From: Craspedostauros australis
Taxonomy: Eukaryota; Bacillariophyta; Bacillariophyceae; Mastogloiales; Achnanthaceae
Reading direction: 5' to 3'
DNA length: 64,000 nt
NCBI GenBank assembly: GCA_026770025.1
Contig: JAMXDE010000008.1
Span: forward strand, 1,364,001 to 1,428,000
This document shows positions 28,116 through 40,700 of this stretch, one piece after another. The notes under the pieces were generated by a model. That model was not told the origin of the DNA. It was given only the letters and a program-made list of their open reading frames with translations, and did not search any database. The position numbers and the translations under genes are program-made. The number at the start of each line of letters is the position of its first letter. Positions within the stretch are counted from its first letter, which is position 1.

Positions 28116-31100
28116 ATGAGCAACGATCCAGACGGCTTCGAGGACGGGGACCTGGAGGACAGCAGCGACGAGGAGGTCGCCGCCGCCGCCGCCACGAAGA
28201 AGAGCTCCAAAAAGAGACGCGCGGACGGAGGCGATGGGTCATCCTCGCAGCGCAAGAAGACCAAGGGCTTCTCCTCCATGATCGATGACGCTGCCGAGGA
28301 GTCCGGCGATGAAGGCGGAGGCGACGACGATGAGGATGACGAGGACGACGACGAGAACAACAACGATTACGTCAAGGATGGATTCGTCGTCGACGAGGAC
28401 GAGGAGGAGGAGGACATTCGCCCGATGCGCAGAAAGAAGCGATCCGGAGATCTGGAAGACAGTGACGACGACGATGATGACGACGACGATGACATCGACG
28501 AAGGCCGCAGCAAGAAGTTCAAAAAGGTCCGCAAGATGAGAAACTTCGATCGGCTGGATGAGGATGATCTGGACCTGGTGCGCGAGGCAAGGGGCGAGGA
28601 ACGACCCCGCGCATCCGCCTTGGCGCGCGAGCGGGAGATGGAGCGTCGCAAGATCGTCGCTAACAACGAATCCGAGCTGCGCAAGGGGCTGTTCCTTGAG
28701 GAGGCAGCGGAGGAGGACGAAATCAGGCCGGAACCATCCCGCAAGCACGCCAGAGGCCGCATGGTCGAGCGCTACGACGAGGACGGGATGGATGACTTCA
28801 TCGACGATGATATTGGCGATCAAGGCGTCATCTTGGCCAGCGAGCGCAGAACGGCGTACGATGACGAGGCGGGAGGCGAAGTCAACGAGGCGCAGATGCA
28901 GGAGGCCAGCGACATATTCGGAACGGACTACTTGGATTACATGGCTACCGAGGGACGTGGTGATGACGATGCCGACGATCTCTTTGGAAAGGACAAGTAT
29001 CGCGAGAGGGGCGTGGGCGTGGATCTCGGCGTGGACTCCGACGATGACATATCCGTGGAGGACGACGAAGACGAAGACGATCTCTTTGACGATGACGACG
29101 ACGATGGCGGCGTGGCGGCGCACCAGCGACACGAGGCGACCAAGCTGAAGCGCCAAAAGCGAGAGTTGGCGCGCCAGGAACGCCGCCGCAAGGCACAGGA
29201 GAAGCGCAACGCCCTCCGCAAGGCGCAGCTGCGACGCGCCTTCGAACCGGTGCAGCTCATCGAGAACTTCTGCACGGACAGGGATGACGAGATCCGGCGA
29301 CTCGATGCACCGGAACGATTCTTTGACTGGAACACGCCGTTTCATGGTGCGTCCACCATGGAGGCCGAGATCACTGCCGACGAGGAAGAAGAATCGCTAT
29401 GGATGGTCAGCCGCATCCCGGACATCGCGGCTGAGTACTACACCGCCAATCCCGATGAACCCATCGAGGCAGTGGAGCAGCGTCGCCAGGCCATACTGCA
29501 TTCCATCATCTTCGCATTGCGGTACATGCATCTGCAAAAGTTGGAGCCGGCGTTCATCAAGCGATACAGAAAGGACGTCGTCACATCCACAGCGGTGCAG
29601 GACAATCTGTACAACATCCTCGATGAGGACACGGAGTGGGATGGCTTGCTGACAGCCCGTAACAAGGTCGAATCGCTCATCCATGGTCACAGCGCCATGG
29701 CACAGAAGTTCGAGGCCATGGGCGTGGCATCGCAAGATGTCGTGCAGCTGGAACAGCAACTCAACATGGCGCGGACCGAGCTGGCGGACAACGCTGCGCA
29801 GGAATCCAAGCTCAAGGATGAACTTGCCGCAATCAACCAGCAGCTGGGATCGGATGCCAACGACGAAGAAGACGATGACGACGATGGATTATTTGCAGAC
29901 GATGACGACAACGACGATGACGAGGTACGTGTCCCAGTGCCTCTTGTTCCATGCTTCATTTCGGTAATGTGGCTTGTCTTGCCGTGTTCATCGGGAAAAT
30001 GATGCTCCCACTGCATCTCGCATGTGTCTCGTATGTATCTCACCTGTTGCATTCATTCTGCGTGTATTCTGCATGCTCAAACGCAACCATGTTGTGCGCG
30101 ATGTTACCACTGCCAATGCCAACGCCAACGCACCTCCATCGTGCGCAGGAAAAAAAGAGGCTGAAGAAGCAGAAGGAAGGTGTCAAGTCCCACCTTCAGA
30201 CGGTGCAATTGCTCATGGGCAACCGTGCCGAGAACGTGGCCGGGCTGGAACGACGTTTCACAGAGGCGCAGTCCAAGCAACAGGAGACGCAAACGTCCCA
30301 AGGCCCTGCCATGCGCATCATCAAGAAGGCACGCAGGGAGCAGCTGCTCAACGCCGACGACATGGAGGAGTACCTGCAGGGCTTGACTGATCCACGGAAT
30401 ATCGTCGACATCAGCAGCTATATGTCCCTCGTCCGAGAGGGTAGCGACGCCATCATCAAGAAGGAGATGCCGGGTGCCTCGACTGAGGACAAGTCCAAGG
30501 ACGATCGCAAACGTAGTCGCAGATTTGACCGTGATTTCTACCGCACTTGCGTCTCGGAGGGGCTGCGTGACATCAGCTATCGTTTCTTACTGTCGCCATC
30601 CCGAACTGGCATCAAGCTGGAGGACCAAATGACGATGGGTCAATTCAACTACAGTCGCAAGATGCCAGGGGAGAAGGACGCGTCGCCCATGAGATGGAAC
30701 CCGCCAGTCATGGACAAAGAGACGCCGGATGAATTTGCCAACGAACTGATTGGAAGCGGTGATCTCGTCCTGCTGTCCTCCAACAACGCAGCGAAGCAGG
30801 CCGATGGGCTAGGCATGGAGACGAAATCGGGCCAGCAAGACAGCGAGGACAAGCTGCGTGGGTGCCGCTACGTCGCCGCGATGGAACTGGCATACGAACC
30901 ACGCATCCGAAGACAGCTGCGTGCCATCTACCGCCGCCATGCAGTCCTATCCACGCGTCCAACCAAGAAGGGGAAGGAGAACATCGATTGCTTTCATGAC
31001 TACTACGGCCTCCACCTCATCCGGTCCAAACCTGTGTCGGATCATTTCCCAATGGAAGAGAGCGACCTGCAGGCCAAGCTCTCCGCCGCAACTTCATCCG

Positions 31101-34100
31101 AGGAACGGGCGGAGATCTACAACGAATGCAAGGGACTGGAAAAGAACAGCTGCTTACAGTTTCTGAATCTTCTGAAGGCTGAACAGACCGCCGACCTGAC
31201 GATCAGTGTCCATCTCCCGATGGCACGCCCCCACGACAAGTGGTACGATGACACGGACATGTTCAAGAATCGCGAGAATCAAGACATCAGTCTGCTGTTG
31301 ACACCGCTGGAGAGGGTATACCTGCCCCTCGATGTCGACATGATGGAGTGGAACGAAGAACGACTCAAGGTGCTGAAGCAGGCCATTTTCATCTTTCTCC
31401 TGCCCCAATTCGAGGCAGAAGTCCGCAAGGAATTGAGGGAGGCTGCCGTCAAGGCAGGTGTCAGAGAGGCATCGCACAAGCTCCACGAGATGGCCATGGA
31501 AGGTCCGTACCGGCCACATGCCATCGCCCACGCCGAAAACAGATTCCTCTACCCCACAGAAAATCTCAAGATGGTGGGCATCTGTTGCGCATCCGACAGC
31601 AAGGACGCCACGTACATGGCATCGGTGACCGAACGTGGGGAATTCCACGATCACCTCGCAATCCCATCAGGCACCAGCGTCGACAAACCCAAGATGCGGG
31701 AGAAGGTCATTTCGTTCCTTCTGTCGTCCCGTCCTGCCGCCATCGTCATCGGCACGTCCGGTGGCTTCGACAGTCGGTTCTTGGTTCGCAAGATGACGGA
31801 TCTGGCCAACGAAGCCATGCAGCGTTGGAGCTCGCGTCATATCCAGGGCGAGGATGAGGATGAGGAGGAGTTCAACACCCGACGCGAAGCGCTCATGCAG
31901 TACATGCCAAGCAATCACTACGACGACGGCGACGAGGATCTCGACTGGAAGTGCAACGTGGATCTCATCGACGACAGTGTCGCCCAGTTGTTCGGCCGCA
32001 GCGTGCGCGGAAAGAAGGAATTTGCAGACCACGCAGTGAACCTCAAATGCGCCATCGCAATTGCGCGGCACGCAAAGGACCCGCTCTCCGAGCTGGCGTA
32101 CACATGGAGCGTCGCAAGTGACACAGGCAATTTCGGAGCCGAGATGTTGTACCTGAACATTCACCCTCTCCAGAAACTCCTGCCTAAAACATACCTGTTG
32201 CGAAGCTACGAGCGGGTTCTCTGCGAAGTCGTCGCGGAGATTGGTGTGGATGTCAACACAGCGTGCGCTTTGGATCACTCCCATGGCCTCTTGACGTTCG
32301 TGCCTGGTATGGGACCTCGTAAGGCATCGAACCTGAAGCAAAATATCGTGCAGCAGGGTGGCACGGTGTCAAACCGACGCGCACTGTTGGAACAGCGGTA
32401 CATGGGGCCTGTCGTGTACAACAATTCCGTCGCCTTCCTGCGCATCCGTGACACAGAGGAGCTTCGCGACCAATTCCTGCACCCTCTCGACGATACTCGT
32501 CTGCATCCGGACGTGTACCACAGAAACAATTGGGCCATCAAGATCGCCATCGACGCTCTCGAACGGTCCGAGGATGAAAGCCGCAACAATAAGGAGAATG
32601 CCAACATCAAGGCGCTCAAGGATGTCATGGACAACTCCGGTGGCGAGGTGAGGCGTCTTTTCGATGCCACCAAGGCCGAATGGGAGAGCCTGTACGGCAA
32701 CACGTTCATGGTGGCGGATTGGAATCCCAACAACGTGCCAACTGATCGTTGGGGCGACAAGGTGGAGGAGCTGGACCTGGAGACCTTCGCACGTATGATC
32801 GAAGAAAGCGGCATGGGCAAGTGGCACTCTCATCTCCAGATGATCAAGTGGGAGTTCCGCCTGCCCTTCGTGGACCCGCGAACCCCCATGCAACGTCTCG
32901 TTGGCGACAAGCTGTTCCACCTCATTACAGGCGAAACGGACCAGTCGTTGCGGCCGGGCAAGGAGGTGACAGGCAAGGTTCTGCGCAACGGAGACTTCGG
33001 TTCGCGCGTCAAGTTGGAGGGTGACATCCCAGCCTTCATACCGCTGCGCAATCTGGCCGACGAACACGTGGAGTCAGCGGAGGATGTGGTGACCGTGGCG
33101 CAAGTCGTCACTGCGATCATCACCGAGGTCAAGAAGGAGCACATGTGCGTGGACATGAGTCTCAAGCTCGAAGACTTTCGCAAACCGCAGAGCAGCTGGG
33201 AGCGCCCAGCATCGTTGCAACCGGTCGATCGGTGCTTTGATGAACGCGCCGCGATGGACATCGAGACGAAGAAGAACAAGGACCGAGAGGCGAGGTTGGA
33301 GGCTATGCACTTGCGCGTCAGCACGAAGCTCGGAGAAGATGACGGCGAGACCAAGAAGAAGATTGGCAGAGTGTCCCGGCGTGCCTGCGCTCATCCCGCC
33401 TTCCGCAATGCTAACAACGCGGCCGTTGAGAAGGAGCTGAAGGATGCAGGAGCCGCCATGGTCGGTGAAGCCTTGATTCGTCCGAGCAGCAAGTCCAGCG
33501 ATTCGTTGGCCATCCATTGGGCGGTGAGAGAAGGTAGCATCAAGGTCGTCGAAGTCCTCGAAGAGGAGAAAGACACAGAAGCCAGCATCGGAAAGAAACT
33601 GAAGATCAAGGACGAGGTGTATGAAAGTATCGACGAATTGCTTGGACGGTACATCGCTCCGATGAATGACTATGTCGAAGAGATGACGAGCCACAGGAAG
33701 TTTGCGGATATGACAGAGGACGACCTAGATGAAAAGCTGAAGAGGGAGAAGAAGGCCAACCCATCAGGCGTGTTCTACAACCTCTGCTGGACGGAGATGC
33801 ATCCAGGATACGCATCCCTGCGATTCATTCTCAGCTCGAATGCCAGGCATCACATCATTGGCATTTCCCCCAACGGCTTCATGTGGGGACAGAAGACGTA
33901 CCCAGGTCTCGACAACCTGCTCAATGACTTCAAGAAGAATCCTCGGGGAAACCCAGCAAACAAGCGAGCACCACCACCCTCCGGATCCAAACCTGCTCCA
34001 CCACCGAAACCATCGCGATGGGGGAACCGTCCACCGCCTCCCAGCGCCCCTCCTGCGTGGCGCCAACAACCGGCACCTCCAGCACGCCCGCCTCCTCCAG

Positions 34101-34351
34101 CGGGAACTCCGAATGGATGGGGAGGTCAGGCCGGTCCAGCTGTGGCGCAGTGGGATCGTTCTGGCGGCGGCGGTGGTGATGGATCTGGCATGCAACCTGC
34201 ACCACCCAGCTACCGCCCACCTGCGCCGACACAACCGCCACCGCCACCTGCGTACGGGCGTCCACCGCCACCAGGTCCACCCCCAACTTATCAGCAATAC
34301 TCGCAGCAACCGCCTCCGCCACCCCCTGGTGCCTACCAGCATCGTATGTAG
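28116..34351 (+). CDS. SPT6: transcription elongation factor SPT6
   Basis: Two exons: 28116-29924 (603 codons) and 30149-34351 (1400 codons plus stop), phase-0 intron of 224 bp with donor GTACGT and acceptor CAG; 2003 residues. The N-terminal 330 residues are Asp/Glu/Lys-rich histone-chaperone sequence (including FGTDYLDYM). The core follows: helix-turn-helix and YqgF-like regions, the helix-hairpin-helix (THGLLTFVPGMGPRKASNLK type; here HSHGLLTFVPGMGPRKASNL), an S1 domain (RPGKEVTGKVLRNGDFGSRV to HMCVDMSLKLED), and the tandem SH2 (HPAFRNANNAAVEKEL, DSLAIHWAVREGSIKVVEVL, GVFYNLCWTEMHPGYASLRF, GFMWGQKTYPGLDNLLNDF). The last 130 residues are Pro/Gly-rich. SPT6 travels with RNA polymerase II and reassembles nucleosomes. 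The intron falls inside an acidic low-complexity stretch. Confidence 0.95.
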
Positions 34352-35933
34352 ATCGAAGGTGTGCTTGGAGCTACGGGTGAACGGCACGAATACGGCTGAG
34401 AGGAACGAGACTCACGTCTTGGAAGTCGCACCAGAGCCTGTCTACATTCGTGTTTTCATTTTCAGATCTATATACAGGTACGGTATGTACATGCGAGTGT
34501 GACATTTATTCAACCAACCAACAACAAAAAACACTCTACGCAAATTAGATTTGAAGGGCAGATTTGCAACTATTCTCTGCATCCATACGAGTACAAGCAT
34601 TGATATTGTGTATAATAGTTCCAAAGGAGATAGAGGATCGTGCAACAATTCTCCCGATCTCGGAAAGGTCGAAGAGCGCGGCATCAGCTATACCCAGGTG
34701 CACCAAAATACTCAAGATTATGCTTGCAGACCCCCGATCTCTCCCAGCCCATGTTCCCAAACCGAAAACGTGTTGGAGGCTTGGGCTTTGTCGGGGTCGA
34801 CAAGCCCTGTTGTGACGATTTCAGCACGTGGTCCGTGAGCTACAGTAGTCTGAATGGAGCCTGCGTCTGCTGAAGCTGTTTCATAAGCGCTGTCCGATTG
34901 CGGAGATGTCCCTTCTGTTTTCTAGGCTGATCCGTGAATTGATGCAATTCGTCGTGTTTGCGTGTTCGTGATTTCCAGACCCTGGCTTTGGCGGTCGACC
35001 GATTACCTCCAGTTGTGTCGGATTGACTGGCGTGTTCGATTCATCGGTGCCCTTCGATCTGCTCCGAAAGCGGATCGTGAGACAAGATGACACTGCTGTG
35101 CTTTTGGCAGTGCTCGCAAGCACATAGTAGGGTAACTGATCCGTCTATGAGCTTTTCGTAGAGTACTCGCATTGGCACTCTTCTGCCAGTACGTTCGTGA
35201 CCGCCATAGGAACGACCAGTAATCTGATCGTCAAGGTGGATGGGACGGGACGGGATGGGGTGGGATGTGCATGCACATTACGAGCTAGTCGCTCTGGCGG
35301 TGTCGTGTTCCTTGATTTTTGAGAAGGTTACTATAAAAATCGAACTGCTTCCAATATAACGTCGAAAAACGGTCGAGTTGACCCCTCTTGGGTTTTCTGT
35401 GAACTTTTTGGCATGTTTGTGCGAAGATGTCAACCCAAACAAGAACCAAACACTCGGAGTCTCCGTTGAGACACCGCCTGCCGATGATCCAAGAGCATTG
35501 CACGCCCTCGATGAGAACCCAAACAGCTCCGACGTGACCATGGGATGGCTGATTTCGCAAAACACACCGTCGTGGCCTTGTACGATGCGGCACTGCACGG
35601 CACAACACAACACAACACAACATGACATCAAACGCAAACCTCACACCTGAGTGTGCCCATCGGCCTCATGCTGCGGTGAAGATGTGAAGAATGCCAGAGC
35701 TCGCAAGGCAGAACATGCGCGCATTCCATCGCATTGGTTTTGAATCTGCGCTGCCCAAGGTTGGCAGTGGTGCGGCGGCAACAATGCGGTGGCAACGAGT
35801 GAAAACAGCAGAGGAACCACGCAGACCGAACATGATTTGTTGCACTCTCTGCCATAAAATCGCAGTCGGCGGAAAACATCCCTCTCAACACATCAGCCTC
35901 CTTGCATTTCATCCTTCTTTCGCGATCACAACA
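34352..35933. other. intergenic region between SPT6 and the orphan gene
   Basis: 1.6 kb, both neighbours on the plus strand. It contains a G-rich run of gggacggg/gggatgg units near 35240-35270 and (CACAA)4 at 35601-35621. Short open frames (for example 35378-35650 +) show no domain. The orphan gene's frame stays open upstream of its chosen start, to 35691. Confidence 0.5.
35601..35621. repeat. (CACAA)n microsatellite
   Basis: Four tandem CACAA units upstream of the orphan gene. Confidence 0.85.
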
Positions 35934-36920
35934 ATGCGGCTCCACGACATCGTAAACAGTCGCGCGGATAGAAACACAGAACGAGACGACGTGGTTCGCA
36001 AGGACTTAGACGATTTCCATGATTCGAAAGGCATCAGAAGATTGATCAATATCGTTCGTGAGTACCTTGTCACTGAAGTCGACATCGACAGCATCATTCC
36101 GGACAATCGCCTTCCTCGCAACGAAGTCATCGATGCCGCCAACGCATGCTTGAGCGAATTCACAAGCGGCGGTGGGAGCTTTCTGATACAAAGACCAGGA
36201 AGCGAGCAATGGATTGATCCTGGAGAAACACTGTATCACTTCATCGCTTTACAAATCGTCAGCCTCTTCTTGCAATACATCACCGATCGAAATATGATCA
36301 CGGCCGATGCCATCAACACCTACGAGGAAATCAATGAGATGATCCCACACATGGAGATGCTCGCAGAGGCGGTCGATCGAGGTGCCAATGCGTACACCGA
36401 ACCTGTTCCCGCCTATGTCTGCCAAATCTCCTATCATCTGAAGAAGTACAGGGTCAGAATGGAAACAATCAACACGCGCATCGAACTCCACTACTTCGTG
36501 ACGGGCTTCCTTGACGAAAATGATCGGATTGTTTTCGACCCAAGCTTGATCATTTCTCAGGCCACTCATCATGGCAACAAGCTCACCGACTATCACGACG
36601 AGGTCGCCGACTTCAAGGAGCGGCTTCGCCGAGACGCGACCAATGTCAGAAGATTCGCACTGATCTACGCTCAAGAACTGGCTGAAGCAGTCGCTTTCAA
36701 TCGTCATCGCCGTGAGCACAGTCCCCGGATGGGTGCTCACCAACGAAGACGGGTTGAAGATCGGGAACTTCTCCGCGCTCGTATGTATGCCACTGCTTCC
36801 GCTTACGCCCGCACGCGTGATGCTGATGGCCTTCTGAGTCTTTCTTTTGCTCGTTCCACCGCTCGTAGTCGTAGCATCCGTCGTGCTCGCACTCGCAGAA
36901 GAACTGAAAGACTACAGTAA
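35934..36920 (+). CDS. unrecognised protein with Arg-rich tail
   Basis: I do not recognise this gene. From the ATG at 35934 it gives 328 residues: MRLHDIVNSRADRNTERDDV, then a helical, acidic-to-neutral body (FHDSKGIRRLINIVREYLV, GETLYHFIALQIVSLFLQYI, EEINEMIPHMEMLAEAV, YVCQISYHLKKYRVRMETI, DEVADFKERLRRDATNVRRF). From about residue 255 it turns into an extremely Arg-rich tail with RARTRRRTER near the end. The composition (regular hydrophobic spacing, few Trp/Cys) is that of a real folded protein, unlike chance ORFs nearby. The frame is also open upstream (in-frame ATG at 35691 onward), but that part is Cys/His-scattered and unlike the body. A GTGAGC near 36711 could be a splice donor, in which case the Arg tail would be translated intron; I saw no better ending. 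The basic tail suggests nucleic-acid binding, which is inference. Confidence 0.55.
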   Translation: MRLHDIVNSRADRNTERDDVVRKDLDDFHDSKGIRRLINIVREYLVTEVDIDSIIPDNRLPRNEVIDAANACLSEFTSGGGSFLIQRPGSEQWIDPGETLYHFIALQIVSLFLQYITDRNMITADAINTYEEINEMIPHMEMLAEAVDRGANAYTEPVPAYVCQISYHLKKYRVRMETINTRIELHYFVTGFLDENDRIVFDPSLIISQATHHGNKLTDYHDEVADFKERLRRDATNVRRFALIYAQELAEAVAFNRHRREHSPRMGAHQRRRVEDRELLRARMYATASAYARTRDADGLLSLSFARSTARSRSIRRARTRRRTERLQ

Positions 36921-37760
36921 AGTTTCGCATGGCGGCACCACAACAACACCCCTGCCCATCCACAATTCTGTCAGCGTGCATCCAACGATAACTCCAATGG
37001 CACTTTCGACGATTCCAGTTCATCGAGTTGTCTTTTCCACACCAAGCCAGGCCAAGATGTAGCGAACACGATGCTCCACGAAGGACATCTCCCTATTTGT
37101 AAACAATTCTAGAATACTCGTACTCCACAAATAGAATGATACCTTCATGATGCAGCAGTTTTCTGCCAGTAGAACTGCGATCGCGATTTCGGTGTTGCGG
37201 CCGCCAGGGTTGGGTGTGTGTTTCAGTGACTCAGCTGCGACACAGATCACACCATACGGCAAGATCTCTCGCACATGCATCTGTGATTCTTTGTCCCGTC
37301 TTTCGGGTATTCACGTCCATGTCTTGACAGCGACCTTGGAGACAGCGATGGGCTGCTCTGAGAGAAATTGGAGGGATCATGGCGGGACCTTGTGGAACGC
37401 GCCATGACCATCGAACCATTGTCCCTGCGGATAGGTCATGCAGACGGTGCGATTAGTGTTGGCCATGGTGAGATCCATCGCAATCGATCATCGCCTCCGA
37501 ATACAGAAGGACACGAGAATGGGCACACACTATACGCAAAGCAATTCCAGCCGACACCGTGATTTTGTAGAATGCTGGTTCTCTGTTTGATGCTGCAACA
37601 CTGCATCCTTCCCTGCTACGGCCCTTGTTAGAATCTATAATATGTATCACTTCATACTTCTTGCCGCGCCCCAGTAGAACTGACTCTGTCCATCTCCCCA
37701 CTCATACGTTCATTCGTTCACCCCAGACTACTATACGTATGGGCGTCGGTCATTCTTCGC
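36921..37760. other. convergent intergenic region
   Basis: 840 bp between the stops of the orphan gene (+) and the cyclase-phosphodiesterase (-). No gene or repeat was recognised; it should hold both 3' untranslated regions. Confidence 0.55.
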
Positions 37761-40700
37761 TCATTCTTTGCTGTGAAAGGATTGCACCATTTCAGCAACG
37801 ACCTCTTCGCCGCGCCGTTCCCATTCTTTGCGGTTAGTCATGGCGTAGTTGAGATACTCGTCGCTGGACTTGCCGAACACGCCACATTCCTTCAACTTCT
37901 TCGCCAGCGGGATGATGTAGAAGTCGAAGAATCCTATCTCGCCCTTGTACCAACCATCCACCGGGTTCTGCTCCGCGCGCCCATCCTGGTACGCTTTGTA
38001 ACATTCGCGGAAGAACTTTTCGTTCCACTTGCGGTATACGTGCCAGTGCTGCATGGTGTGAGACACATCCGATGCTTGGATCAAGTGCTCGATCACGATG
38101 GTAGCCTTGCGGTTAACCGCGTCATCTGCCGACTCATCATGTCCCTTGAAGGCCTTGTCCCAGCGTCCGTTGCGTAGAACCTTCAGCTCCTTGTCGACGA
38201 TATCAGTTGCCATGACAGCATTCACCATGAGCTCGCGGAAACGGTTCAGCTCGACCTTCGTGGGGCAGATGCATTCCCTTAGCTCCCTGTACTCATCGGA
38301 CATGAACAGATCCCATGACAAGGCGACCGAGTTCTGCTCCGCGACCGATCGGTTGTCGTAAATCTCGGCGATGCGGACCTTCTCCTTGACGAGCTGGGCG
38401 TTGGGAACGCCGGCATGATCCACGTCATGAATCAACGCTGAGAAGGCGCAAGCGAACTGAGTCAACGGATCCGAGGTGATGCCATAGGTGTGATCGTGCA
38501 GCGTGGCAGCCAAGGCCGGCTCGTCGGTATCTCCTTTGCTGTCGGTGAATGGAATATCGGTCGGCGCGACGATTCGAGCGAGGAGCTTGATGACGGACAT
38601 GGTGACATGCGAAGCATGCTCAAAATTGTGGAAGGGGTTCTCGCGATACATGCTGGCGATTGTGGCAACGAGGGAACGCAGCTGCTCGATGATGTGGGGA
38701 GCAAGCTTAATGAGGCCAGGACTTTGCTGACGTGCTGCCACCTTCTTGTCAAAGTCTGGGAGGTGGATGATCTCTTTCACCTCGTCAAGCGGACGGAAGG
38801 TGCTGGTTGGGATTCTGCGATGGTCGCTGTGGTGTTGTCCGTCGGCCGCAGTAGAATGGCCGATCTTCGACATGGCATCGCGACGGGCGAGGATCTGTCG
38901 AAGGATGTGGAGAAGAATCTCCACGTTCCAATCGACCATGCGGTTGGTCCTTTCAGTAGGCCCGTTCGCATCTCTCTTCTTCGTGCTCTCCCCAGCCGCA
39001 CGCTCCAAGGCCACATCGGCAAACTCGCTACGCTCGCTGTGACTTGTATGACTATGCCTCTTTCGTGCATCAAGACTAGAATGGATCCAGTAGGTCTGCA
39101 TGGCGCCTTTTCCCTTGGCCTCAACGATCTGATCACGCTTGATTAACCAACCAGCTTTGCCAGTCGCGCGCAAGGCTTCGGCCGTGTCGGATGACACGTG
39201 GATGCGCCCAACCTGTCCCGTGTGTTCCACACGTGCTGCTGTGTTCATGGTATCCCCGAAGAGTTGGAATCGCGCCCTTTCTCCGCGAAGAACGCCCGCA
39301 GTCACAGGGCCAGAGTGGAGACCGCAGCGAAGCGACAGGTCGCCTGTGTCAGGACCGAGCGTGATTTCCAGCTCCTTCACCAGGCTGTGCATGCGAGCCA
39401 GGATGTCGCGGGCAAAACGAACCATGATGATGGCATGGTCGGCCCGCTGCTCTGGGATTCCAGCTGCGGCCACGTAGCAATCACCCACAGTCTCGACTTT
39501 GAACACGCGGCGGAGCTTTGCAATCTGGTCGAAAGCTGAGAAGACGGTCTCAAGTAGAGTGAAGACTTGCGATGGTTCTGTGCATGATGATGCCATGTGT
39601 TCACATAATATTTGGTACCATGGTTGGTACGTATAGAGTTTGCGGTACGCGTACAAGGATGAGTAAGGTTGTGCGGTGGTGGGTTTGCAGGCGAAAGGGA
39701 GATGACATGATGGCGTGGCGAGTCCAAGCGCACTCGTAACAACGTGGGCACATACAGCCATCGCCAAAGTTAGAATAGTCGCCACCAGCGAAGCAGCCGC
39801 TCGGTGCCTTACCTCTCACAGAACTCCAGGCGGTGAACCCAGCAATATCGGCAAACAGGATGGTTGTCTCAAGGAACAAGTCAGCCAAGGGTTTGTTGCT
39901 CATCGCCGACTCGTTGGAAGTTCCATTGAGATAGCTCTTCAGGTCGGTGATCCGATGGGTGCCCTTCTTGCCGTTCCCGGTCTTTCCATTCAAGATCAGA
40001 CGCTCGCGAATCTGCGTGGGGAACATGGATGACACGATGGCGTTGGTGCGGGCGGCATTGTTAATCAGCTTCTCGTTGCGGCGGTGCACGAACATGTCGT
40101 AGACGAAGAAGACCAAGATGATGACCATGAATGTTGCGAACACTGCGATCGCAAAGATCTCCGGTGTGTCTGTGTTGTACTGATCCTGGAATTGTTGGGA
40201 TGGGTACAGCTTCATGGAATACTTGCAATGATTCACCGTCTCGTTGAATTTGGGGTTGGTGTGCAGCGCCATGTCAATGTAGTACATGTACTTGTCGTAT
40301 TTCGAATCATGCAAGTCCTCTGTTGATGTAGAGTAGACGAAGAAGATGTGTCCAGATAGAAATGAGATGACGACACACAAGTACGACAGCATGCGGAATG
40401 TGGGTGTAAGGTCGGCACAGTATGGGTCAAAGACTGAGAACGAACTGCTCTGACTCGTGCTCGTTGCACCCAACCTCCGCTCGGCATGATGCAACACAAA
40501 AACACGATAACAGACGGCGAACCTCCAGCTTATCAAATTGAGCAACCGCGTCGTGCAAATCGGACTTACTGCCTCCAAGGTATTCAGTCACTCGTCCATT
40601 GATCACGAATGTATGTGCTTGGTCACATGTGTTCTCGAGAACGGCATGCAAGCCCTTCACGTTGCTAGGCAGGAGATCGTACAGGACGGTATCCCATGCT

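Noticed and set aside
28239-29345. 368-codon open frame antisense to SPT6
   Set aside because: It mirrors the Asp/Glu-rich SPT6 leader; GAC/GAT and GAG codons rarely give stops on the other strand.
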